Positions 5,740 through 12,080 of a stretch of DNA of 12,080 nt are shown one piece after another. Positions within the stretch are counted from its first letter, which is position 1, and every line of letters starts with the position of its first letter. Under the pieces are notes generated by a model. The model saw nothing but the letters and a program-made list of their open reading frames with translations. It was not told the DNA's origin and made no database searches. Both the position numbers and the translations under genes were made by a program. The stretch covers positions 1-12,080 of the forward strand of contig JAQGPB010000456.1 in assembly GCA_028293265.1 (NCBI GenBank), read 5' to 3'. This DNA comes from Pedosphaera sp. (lineage in GTDB: Bacteria > Verrucomicrobiota > Verrucomicrobiae > Limisphaerales > Pedosphaeraceae).

Positions 5740-7449
5740 TTACACCGCCCGCCAATCGAGTATTTTCAGTTGCACCGTGCGCCGCCCGTTGTATTCGTTG
5801 ACCTGCGGCACGAATGCGATGTCGAACCGGCCGACCGGCAATGACGCTTCTTTGCCAGCCCCCCACCAGACTGCCTCATGCGTCACCGCGCCGTCCGTGA
5901 CCCAGAGTTTCACATGCTGTTTCTCTGCGCCCATGCGCAGCAATGGCCGCGCCTGGGTCAAATTCCGGGCTATCAATTGGACCGACGGATTCCCCTGCCC
6001 GGTCGGCTTCAACTGGTCCAGTTCCTCCAATTGCTCCAAAGTAACTTCCTTCAAGACCACTTCGGCATCCAGCCGCAAGGCGGGCTGCAATTCCTCCGGC
6101 TTCAAGGCGCGCCGCGCCAGTTCGTTGAGTCTGGTGCGCAACGCGTCCAGTTTTTCCGCTTCGATGGTGAGTCCCGCCGCCATGGCATGTCCGCCGTGGC
6201 GCACCAGCAGATCCTGGCATTCGCGCAAGGCCGCCGCGAGATCGAATCCGGCGATGCTCCGGCCCGATCCGCGCCACTCGGCGCCTTCGCCGCCCACAAT
6301 TATCGTGGGACGATAAAATTGCTGGAGCACGCGTGAAGCCACGATTCCCACCACGCCGACATGCCAGAGCAACTGGCCTTCCACGATCACAAAATCCTTT
6401 TGCGGATCGAACCTGGCCCGCACCGCGCCGATGACTTGCTCCGCAATTCCGCGTTCAATTTTTTGGCGCTCGCGATTGCGCATGTCGAGGTCGCGCGCCA
6501 TCGGCTCCGCAGTGGCCATGTCCGTTGCCATCAGCAGGTGCAACGCCTCTTCGGCATTTTCCAGGCGACCCGCGGCGTTCAACCGGGGCGCGAGTTGAAA
6601 GCCAACCTCATACGTGCCCGCCACGGCCGTCACCTGCGCCACCTTTTTTAAAGCCACCAAGCCCGGGCGCGGCGTCACGCTCAAGCGTTCCAATCCCATG
6701 GACACGAGTATGCGGTTTTCGCCGGTGAGCGGCACCAGGTCGGCAATCGTGCCGAGCGCAACGAGATCGAGCAGCGGACGCAGGTCGTAATTCGCGGCTG
6801 CAGCCATGCCGGTTTCGCGCCCGCGCTTTACGAGCGAATGCGCGAGCTTGAACGCCAAACCGACGGAGCAGAGTTCTTGAAATTGGCCGTCCGACAATTG
6901 CGGATTGACCAGCGCCACGGCGGCGGGCGCGGGGGAAGAAACTTGATGATGATCTAGCACCAAGACATCCACGCCTTTTTCGCGCAGCCATTGGATGGCC
7001 GCCGTGGCGGTTGATCCGCAATCCACCGCCAGCAGCAAGGTGACCGGAAATTTTCTCAGACAGTTCTCGACGCCCTCCTGACTCAAGCCATAACCTTCCT
7101 CCATCCGGTGCGGAAGGTAATAGTGGACTTGCCAGCCCAAGGCTCGCAAAACCTCGGTCAACAAGGCCGTCGAAGTCACACCGTCCACGTCATAATCACC
7201 AAAAATGACCAGTGCCTCGTTTTTGGCGCGCGCTTGAAAGAGCCGTTCGACGGCCGCCGCCATGTTGGGGAGCAGAAAGGGGTCGGCGAGTTGTTTGAGG
7301 CGGGGTTGCAAATATCCGGCAATGTCCGACGGTTCGCTGAGGCCGCGGTTGACGAGGCATTGGGCGAGCAAGGGGGAGATTTTCAGGCCTTTTGCCAGGC
7401 TCGAAGCGAGCAAGGGCTGCGCGGGCGCCAGTGACCAGCGAAATTTCAT
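5740..7449 (-). CDS. recJ: Single-stranded-DNA-specific exonuclease RecJ
   Basis: This encodes 569 residues, the normal length for RecJ. RecJ degrades single-stranded DNA 5' to 3' and works in RecF-pathway recombination, mismatch repair and base excision repair in the cytoplasm. The DHH phosphoesterase core shows DYDVDG (85-90), the metal-binding aspartate in AVDCGS (143), and DHH (166-168). NAAGRLENAEEAL (291-303) follows, then the DHHA1 domain with HGGHAMAAGL (418-427). Residues from about 455 on form the C-terminal OB-type domain, ending in NGRRTVQLKILD. All metal-binding residues visible are intact. The ATG overlaps the terC stop in ATGA, so translation is probably coupled. A purine run AAGAAG lies just upstream. 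It is the last gene of the yajC-secDF-terC-recJ operon, and a large inverted repeat follows its stop. Confidence 0.96.
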   Translation of the reverse strand: MKFRWSLAPAQPLLASSLAKGLKISPLLAQCLVNRGLSEPSDIAGYLQPRLKQLADPFLLPNMAAAVERLFQARAKNEALVIFGDYDVDGVTSTALLTEVLRALGWQVHYYLPHRMEEGYGLSQEGVENCLRKFPVTLLLAVDCGSTATAAIQWLREKGVDVLVLDHHQVSSPAPAAVALVNPQLSDGQFQELCSVGLAFKLAHSLVKRGRETGMAAAANYDLRPLLDLVALGTIADLVPLTGENRILVSMGLERLSVTPRPGLVALKKVAQVTAVAGTYEVGFQLAPRLNAAGRLENAEEALHLLMATDMATAEPMARDLDMRNRERQKIERGIAEQVIGAVRARFDPQKDFVIVEGQLLWHVGVVGIVASRVLQQFYRPTIIVGGEGAEWRGSGRSIAGFDLAAALRECQDLLVRHGGHAMAAGLTIEAEKLDALRTRLNELARRALKPEELQPALRLDAEVVLKEVTLEQLEELDQLKPTGQGNPSVQLIARNLTQARPLLRMGAEKQHVKLWVTDGAVTHEAVWWGAGKEASLPVGRFDIAFVPQVNEYNGRRTVQLKILDWRAV

Positions 7450-8408
7450 GTTGCTTCTTTTTGGGGCTGCGCCGTCATCATGGAGGCAAGGATGGCGATG
7501 GCGATGATGATGACCACGACCACCAGCGAAGCGCCGTCGGGAATATCATATTGGAACCAGCGAGGCGCCTGTTCGTGCGGATCAATCAGCATTTTCACGC
7601 CGATGAAAATCAGGACCACGGACAAACCGATTTTCAGATAGCGAAAATACCCGATGGCGCCGGCCAGCACAAAATACAACGAACGCAATCCGAGGATGGC
7701 GAATACATTGGAGGTGAACACGATAAATGGTTCCCGCGTCACGCCAAAAATGGCGGGAATGGAATCCACCGCAAACAGCAAATCGGTCGTTTCGACCAGC
7801 AACAAAACCAGCAAGAGCGGCGTCAGCATCCGCCGGCCGTTCACAGCGGTCAGGAAGTTTTGCCCGTCGAAATCCGGCGCGATGGGAAATAATTTGCGCG
7901 CGCCGCGCACCACGAAGCTTTTCTCGGGGTCCACTCCCATATCCTTGGACACGAGCATCTTGAAGCCGGTCATGATGATGAACGCGCCAAAGACATAAAG
8001 TATCCAATCGAAGCGGGTGATGAGCGCAACACCGAGTCCGATCATCAAGCCGCGCATCAACAAAGCCCCGAGCACGCCCCAAAAAAGGACCCGATGTTGA
8101 TAGAGCATCGGCACGCGAAAATAGCTGAAAATGAGGGCAATGACGAACACGTTGTCCATGGACAACGAAAGTTCGATGAAGTAGCCGGTGAAAAATTCCA
8201 CCGAGGCCCGTTTGCTGCGCAGGAAAACCAGCGCACCCGCAAAGAGCATGGCAAGGATAAACCAGCAGATCGTCCAGGCGATGGCTTCCTTATATTTGAC
8301 CTCGCGGGCGTGGCGATGAAACAAGCCCAGGTCCAGCGCGAGAAAGATGAGGACGAATAGAACAAATCCCGCCCAATGCCAGGGAGTGATTTGAACCACG
8401 GCCTGCAT
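7446..8408 (-). CDS. TerC/Alx-family integral membrane protein
   Basis: This encodes 320 residues with about eight or nine hydrophobic segments. TerC-family proteins such as Alx/MeeF are inner-membrane proteins. Some export manganese and help load metals onto secreted proteins; others are linked to tellurite resistance. The family's acidic membrane motifs are clear: ELSLSMDNVFVIALIF (79-94) and ETTDLLFAVDSIPAIF (206-221), with D26 in the first helix (FLALDLGLF). The C-terminus is a hydrophobic helix rich in V/I (295-309) and a short polar tail. It starts 11 bases after the secDF stop and shares ATGA with recJ, so it is mid-operon. Sitting next to Sec accessory genes agrees with a role in metal supply to exported proteins, but that is inference. 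No riboswitch can fit before it, unlike E. coli alx. Confidence 0.9.
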   Translation of the reverse strand: MQAVVQITPWHWAGFVLFVLIFLALDLGLFHRHAREVKYKEAIAWTICWFILAMLFAGALVFLRSKRASVEFFTGYFIELSLSMDNVFVIALIFSYFRVPMLYQHRVLFWGVLGALLMRGLMIGLGVALITRFDWILYVFGAFIIMTGFKMLVSKDMGVDPEKSFVVRGARKLFPIAPDFDGQNFLTAVNGRRMLTPLLLVLLLVETTDLLFAVDSIPAIFGVTREPFIVFTSNVFAILGLRSLYFVLAGAIGYFRYLKIGLSVVLIFIGVKMLIDPHEQAPRWFQYDIPDGASLVVVVIIIAIAILASMMTAQPQKEAT

Positions 8409-8419
8409 GGCAAAGCGCG

Positions 8420-10960
8420 TCAGGCGCGCGATGTGGATGCCGTATTCTCAACCACCACCTGCGAACCGGTCTTGGGCCGGACCCCCTTATGCCACCACAG
8501 CACGAGCGCGCTCGCGATGTAGATGCTGGAATAGGTGCCGGTGATGATGCCCACCAGGAAGGTGAACGCAAAGTCGTTGATCGCGCCGCCGCCGAACAGA
8601 TACAGCGACATCGTGGCTAGGAACACCGTGCCGGAGGTGATGATCGTCCGGCTCAGGGTCTGGTTCAGCGCCTGGTTGATGATTTCCTTGAAACTGCCGC
8701 GCACGCCCATTTTGAGGTCTTCGCGGATGCGGTCAAAGATGACGATGGTGTCGTTGATGGAAAAGCCGATGATAGTCAGCACCGCCGCCACCATCGTGGC
8801 GTTGAACTCGCGGCCATGATGGGTAAACAACCCGGTGAGGCAGTAGCAGCCAATGGTCATCAGCACATCGTGAATGACGGCCACAACCGCGCCGACGGCA
8901 AACGAAAACTCATAGCGGAACGCCACATAAACCAGAATCCCGAACAGCGAAGCCAGGCTGGCCAGGATGGCGGTGTCCCGAATTTCCTTGCCGATGGTCG
9001 GGCCGACGGTTTCGGTGCCGGCTGCCTTGAAGCCCGCATCGGGAAAATCTTTTTTCAACGTCTCGATCACCAGGGGAGCTTTGCCGCTCTCCGCGGTGAC
9101 AGAGAGTGTTTCCTTGCCGGTGCCGGCGATCTCTTTCTGGTATTGAACCACGGGATCAAACACCCCGGCATCCTTGGTGAGCGCAGCGGATATTTTATCT
9201 GGATCAACCTTCTTGTCAAAACTCAGCGTGACATTATCGCCACCCTTGAAGGAGATGCCGAGCATTTTGTCACCGCGGACAAAGATGCCGTAGCCCAAGC
9301 CAAGGAGGATGATCGTCCAGGAAAGGATGAAAGCCGGTTTGGCGAGCTTCATGAAGTCGAGCTTGGTTGTCCGGATGATGTGCAACATCGGCAGGGATTT
9401 CAGCCAGCCCTTGAGCAGGAGGAAATCGAATATCAGCCGCGTCACCACCAGGGCGGTGAACAAGCTTGCCGCGACACCGATTGTCAGCGTGACACCGAAG
9501 CCCTTGATCGGGCCGGTGCCCATGTAAATCAAAATAATGGAGGAAATCAGCGTAGTGACGTGCGAGTCAAAAATCGTGCCGAACGCCCGGTCATAACCCG
9601 CCGCCAAGGCGCCGCGCAAGGATTTGCCCTTGGCCGATTCTTCCCGGATGCGCTCGAATATCAGCACGTTGGCATCCACCGCCATGCCGATGGTCAGCAC
9701 GACACCCGCGATGCCCGGCAAGGTCAAGGTGGTGCCGATGGAGCACATCACGCCGAGCAGGATGATGATGTTCGTGATCAACGCAATGTCCGCCACCAAA
9801 CCGGCAAACTTGTAATAAACCAGCATGAACAAGGCGACCAAAATGGTACCAATGACCGCCGAATGCACACCACTGGTCACGGTGTCACTGCCGAGGGTGG
9901 GATCCACGCTGCTTTCAGAGACGAGATGTAACGGGGCTTTCAGCGGATTTTCCAGCACGTTCGCCAATTGTTGCGCGCGCTGGTCGGTGAACTGTCCCGT
10001 GATCACGCCGCTGCCGCCCGGGATTTCGCCGTTGATTCTGGGCGCGGATTGCAATTCGCCATCCAGCACAATCGCCAGTTGCCGGCCGACATTGTCGCGG
10101 GTGATTTCAGCGAATTTTTCCGCGCCCTTGGAGTTAAGGGTGAAATTGATTTCCGGGCGGCCCATGGGGTCACGCGACATGAAGGCGCTTTTGATGTATT
10201 CGCCGGTGAGCTCGGCCTTCTTTTTCACCAGGTACGGCGTGATGGTTGAAGTCCCGTTGGGTGCGGTGTCCTTTTCCTTGAGCACTTCATATCCCGGCTC
10301 AGTCAATCCCTGATTGATGAGTTCAGCGCTGTTTTCATGCACCAGCTTGAATTGCAAAAAGGCCGCCTTCGAAATGTTTGTTATGGCTTCGTTCTTGTCC
10401 GCTTCGGACAAGCCGGGCAACTGAATCAGGATGCGGTTGTTGCCCTGCGGCTGGATGACCGGCTCAGCCACCCCTAGCTTGTCCACGCGTTTGCGCAACA
10501 CTTCCGCCGCCTGCGAAAGCGCCTGATCGCGGCCTTCCTGTGCGATAATGCTGTTGGTGGCCCCTTCCAGACGGCTGGCATCCATCTCCTCGACAAAGGC
10601 CGTGCCTCCCTGCAAATCTATGCCCAGATGGATCTTCCCGGCCGCTTCGCGTTGCAGGCGGTAAAGAATGGCGCGGTTGGGGTCAAGTTCACCTTTGACA
10701 TCATAATATGGGAAGTAATAGGAGAGGTTGTTCGTGCCGGTGGCTTCGACCAGGTTGGCGAAGGTGCGGTCGGGCCGGTCCTTTTGCAGAGTTTGCAGGC
10801 GCGAGATGATGGCCGTGAAGTTGGTGTCCTTGCGCCCCGGCACCACCTGGTCCTGAAATACCGTGACCAGATTGCGTCCGACCGGCGGGTACATTTCGTA
10901 AAACGACCAGACGAGGACCAGGATGACAAAGACAAACTTCCAGAGGTTATTTCGATTCAT
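8420..10960 (-). CDS. secDF: Fused protein-export membrane protein SecDF
   Basis: This encodes 846 residues in which SecD and SecF are one chain, as in several phyla. SecDF uses the proton gradient to pull exported proteins out of the SecYEG channel on the periplasmic side. The SecD half has a first membrane helix at 7-22, the signature HLGIDLQGGTAF (111-122), and a periplasmic P1 domain including DGELQSAPRINGEIPGGSG (300-318). It then has a membrane bundle with GMAVDANVLIFERIREE (425-441), which carries the proton-path aspartate. The SecF half starts near 535, with its first helix at 543-560, GISFKGGDNVTLSF (568-581) and the equivalent motif FSINDTIVIFDRIRED near the C-terminus. It starts 17 bases after yajC and ends 11 bases before terC. 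No strong Shine-Dalgarno sequence is seen. Intact, with both motif sets present. Confidence 0.97.
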   Translation of the reverse strand: MNRNNLWKFVFVILVLVWSFYEMYPPVGRNLVTVFQDQVVPGRKDTNFTAIISRLQTLQKDRPDRTFANLVEATGTNNLSYYFPYYDVKGELDPNRAILYRLQREAAGKIHLGIDLQGGTAFVEEMDASRLEGATNSIIAQEGRDQALSQAAEVLRKRVDKLGVAEPVIQPQGNNRILIQLPGLSEADKNEAITNISKAAFLQFKLVHENSAELINQGLTEPGYEVLKEKDTAPNGTSTITPYLVKKKAELTGEYIKSAFMSRDPMGRPEINFTLNSKGAEKFAEITRDNVGRQLAIVLDGELQSAPRINGEIPGGSGVITGQFTDQRAQQLANVLENPLKAPLHLVSESSVDPTLGSDTVTSGVHSAVIGTILVALFMLVYYKFAGLVADIALITNIIILLGVMCSIGTTLTLPGIAGVVLTIGMAVDANVLIFERIREESAKGKSLRGALAAGYDRAFGTIFDSHVTTLISSIILIYMGTGPIKGFGVTLTIGVAASLFTALVVTRLIFDFLLLKGWLKSLPMLHIIRTTKLDFMKLAKPAFILSWTIILLGLGYGIFVRGDKMLGISFKGGDNVTLSFDKKVDPDKISAALTKDAGVFDPVVQYQKEIAGTGKETLSVTAESGKAPLVIETLKKDFPDAGFKAAGTETVGPTIGKEIRDTAILASLASLFGILVYVAFRYEFSFAVGAVVAVIHDVLMTIGCYCLTGLFTHHGREFNATMVAAVLTIIGFSINDTIVIFDRIREDLKMGVRGSFKEIINQALNQTLSRTIITSGTVFLATMSLYLFGGGAINDFAFTFLVGIITGTYSSIYIASALVLWWHKGVRPKTGSQVVVENTASTSRA

Positions 10961-10977
10961 GACGTGACTTATTGCAA

Positions 10978-11325
10978 TTAAGATTCTTCGGGCTTGGATT
11001 CACCGGACCGCTCGGTGATTTCCGAAACGGCAGACTTGAGGACTTCGAGCTTGGTGTCGGCCGACCGGATGGCGAGCGTTTTATCCTTCACGCTGACGAC
11101 TATGCCGACTATGCCGCTGCTGGTGACCACTTTGTCGCCGGGCCTTACTGTTTTGAGCATGGCGGCATGTTCCTTGGCCTTCTTGGACTGCGGACGGATC
11201 ATGATGAAGTACAAGACCACGAACATCAGAATGAACGGAACAAAGCTCAGTATTGAAGACGGCTGCGAAGCCGCCGCCGGTGCCGCCGCATCCGCCAATA
11301 ATATATTCCAGCTATGCAAAATCAT
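10978..11325 (-). CDS. yajC: Preprotein translocase subunit YajC
   Basis: This encodes 115 residues. YajC is a single-span inner-membrane partner of SecDF in the Sec translocase holo-complex. After an Ala/Ser-rich start (ADAAAPAAASQPSS), one membrane helix (ILSFVPFILMFVVLYFIMI, about 25-43) leads into the family signature RPQSKKAKEHAAML and a small beta domain with RPGDKVVTSSGIVGIVVSV (61-79). The C-terminus is charged. It is the first gene of the operon, 17 bases before secDF. In many bacteria tgt lies just upstream, but here a doubtful short ORF and repeats do. A possible promoter lies at 11350-11377. The ATG at 11325 has no clear ribosome binding site. Confidence 0.95.
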   Translation of the reverse strand: MILHSWNILLADAAAPAAASQPSSILSFVPFILMFVVLYFIMIRPQSKKAKEHAAMLKTVRPGDKVVTSSGIVGIVVSVKDKTLAIRSADTKLEVLKSAVSEITERSGESKPEES

Positions 11326-11349
11326 ATAGTCAAACCAAGTGAGCCGTTA

Positions 11350-11377
11350 AATCTAAGGAAGTGAACGCGTTTGGCAA
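11350..11377 (-). promoter_or_regulatory. Possible sigma70 promoter of the yajC operon
   Basis: On the minus strand TTGCCA (11377-11372) is followed after 16 bases by TAGATT (11355-11350), about 25 bases before the yajC ATG. The hexamers are 4/6 matches, so this is a reasonable but unproven promoter. It lies just after the stop of a doubtful short ORF, the place where an operon promoter would be expected. Confidence 0.35.
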
Positions 11378-11380
11378 GTG

Positions 11381-11584
11381 TTATAAGCAGCTTTTATATA
11401 GCCATCCCTTCGACCCTGCCAAACCTGATTTTCCATCCTCACGCGTCAAATACTCCGTTTCTGGTTTAAAATGCAGCACTTGAGCCGCACCCACAGGCTT
11501 TTTCAACTCTACCCCTTCTGGGAAAATCCGCAATACAGCCGCATCCTGGGTGGTGCCCCTAAAATATACCGGGGGGGTGGTCAA
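11381..11584 (-). CDS. Doubtful short ORF
   Basis: An open frame of 67 residues runs from a TTG at 11584 to TAA at 11381, with a TAA just upstream in the same frame. The peptide reads like plausible protein (VYFRGTTQDAAVLRIFPEGV, then AAQVLHFKPE) but matches no family I know. Against it: a TTG start with no ribosome binding site, a run of seven C right after the start (G7 on the plus strand, 11571-11577), and more A/T-ending codons than its neighbours. It lies between the GGGAT repeat array and the yajC promoter region. It may be a fragment of a decayed insertion or a chance frame. Confidence 0.25.
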   Translation of the reverse strand: MTTPPVYFRGTTQDAAVLRIFPEGVELKKPVGAAQVLHFKPETEYLTREDGKSGLAGSKGWLYKSCL

Positions 11585-11590
11585 ATTGGC

Positions 11591-11640
11591 GGGATTTTAC
11601 GGGATCAGCCGGGATTAGGTGGGATTAGGTGGGATTGCGG
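11591..11640. repeat. Five exactly phased 10-bp GGGAT repeats
   Basis: Five consecutive 10-base units all begin with GGGAT: gggattttac, gggatcagcc, gggattaggt (twice, identical) and gggattgcgg. The spacing is exactly 10, near one helical turn, so the GGGAT faces lie on one side of the DNA. It starts 7 bases after the short ORF's start and ends 7 bases before the stop of the right-edge gene. It could be a protein-binding array, a recombination site or part of a mobile element. Confidence 0.85.
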
Positions 11641-11647
11641 GCCTTTT

Positions 11648-12064
11648 TTAATCGAAGGCATCGAGATTTTGGATGGTTTCCCTTCCCCATTGCGCATTGG
11701 GCGTCCTGCCCGGCTCCTGTATTTTGTCCACCTCATCGCCAAAGAGCGTGCGCTTGATTTTTTCGATCCGTGCCAGTTCGCGCTCCTCCGCCTCCTGCGA
11801 CATCTCATCCACCAAGGGCAGCACTTTGAGGGCGGCTTGTGAGGCCTTGAAATGGTATTTGTCCCGCGCCAAGGTGAGCCAGGCGCGCTGGATCTCCTGC
11901 TGCTCGTTCTGGAGCAGTATGTTGGCCAGGGCGGTCAAATCCTTCACCTCGCCCGGCCTGAGGACGGAGTCCAGCAGGCGCTTGCCAATCAGCTTGACCG
12001 CGCCTCCGCGCAAAGTGGCCAGGTTGAGCCCGGCAGAGTCCGACTCGGCAGCTGTGGCCTTGGT
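11648..12064 (-). pseudogene. Helical protein gene, probably missing its N-terminal part
   Basis: The frame is open from 12064 to a TAA at 11648 (138 residues) and shows strong coding codon use (C/G third positions). There is no ATG start: a TTG at 12013 would give 121 residues, and a TAG at 12065-12067 closes the frame upstream. Good protein-like sequence continues upstream of that TTG (ESDSAGLNLATL), so the N-terminus seems cut by a stop or frameshift. The product is nearly all alpha-helical and charged, with KYHFKASQAALKVLPLVDEM and ERELARIEKIKRTLFG. This recalls the C-terminal helical part of DUF3486-like (Mu gp27-type) phage or mobile-element proteins that I associate with Verrucomicrobiota, but that link is weak. 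The upstream end could lie outside the window in another frame. Confidence 0.45.
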
Positions 12065-12080
12065 CTAGCACTAGTACTCG

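Noticed and set aside
5678..6316. Plus-strand ORF of 212 codons over the recJ 3' end
   Set aside because: It begins in the inverted repeat and then runs antisense to recJ, whose conserved motifs are intact; a shadow frame.
8816..9931. Plus-strand ORF of 371 codons opposite secDF
   Set aside because: It is antisense to clear SecDF motifs and the peptide is H/Q/D/G-rich, as expected from reversed coding DNA.
11591..11640. CRISPR array
   Set aside because: The units are only 10 bp with no spacers, so this is a simple tandem array.
12061..12080. Adapter or cloning-site sequence because of ACTAGT/CTAG words at the edge
   Set aside because: Twenty bases with a common palindrome are not enough to call contamination; only sequence beyond the edge could tell.

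Overview
The window is a stretch of a GC-rich bacterial chromosome that looks like Verrucomicrobiota. The pointers are a fused SecDF gene preceded by yajC, carbohydrate-active enzymes scattered among housekeeping genes, mostly weak or absent Shine-Dalgarno sequences, and intergenic CCAAGC/GCTTGG-type repeats like those I remember from that phylum. The phylum call is an inference. Nothing here is a clear-cut new defence or mobile system; the oddest parts are non-coding repeats and the right edge.

Left part (1-1930): the tail of an unidentified proline-rich protein is followed at once by a DUF5335-like small protein, then a low-complexity lipoprotein with a strong ribosome binding site and a terminator-like hairpin, all on the plus strand. 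Converging on them is an exported M23 (LytM-type) metallopeptidase gene.

Middle part (2012-5739): a GH43 glycosidase (minus) is divergent from a UvrC/Cho-like GIY-YIG nuclease (plus). The nuclease gene overlaps tail-to-tail by 11 bp with a cytoplasmic-looking GH1 glycosidase (minus). Upstream of the GH1 gene is about 360 bp without a gene. It holds a large inverted repeat built of CCAAGC-like words, with 35-bp perfect inner-matching arms, sitting directly after the recJ stop.

Right part (5740-11325): a compact minus-strand operon, yajC - secDF - terC - recJ. YajC and SecDF are accessory parts of the Sec translocase. TerC is a predicted metal-handling membrane protein, and RecJ is a single-strand exonuclease coupled to terC by an ATGA stop/start overlap. 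Upstream of yajC the usual tgt gene is absent. Instead there is a short doubtful ORF, an exactly phased array of five 10-bp GGGAT units, and a helical protein gene whose N-terminal side is interrupted by a stop near the window edge. This edge region looks like a mobile or decaying insertion.
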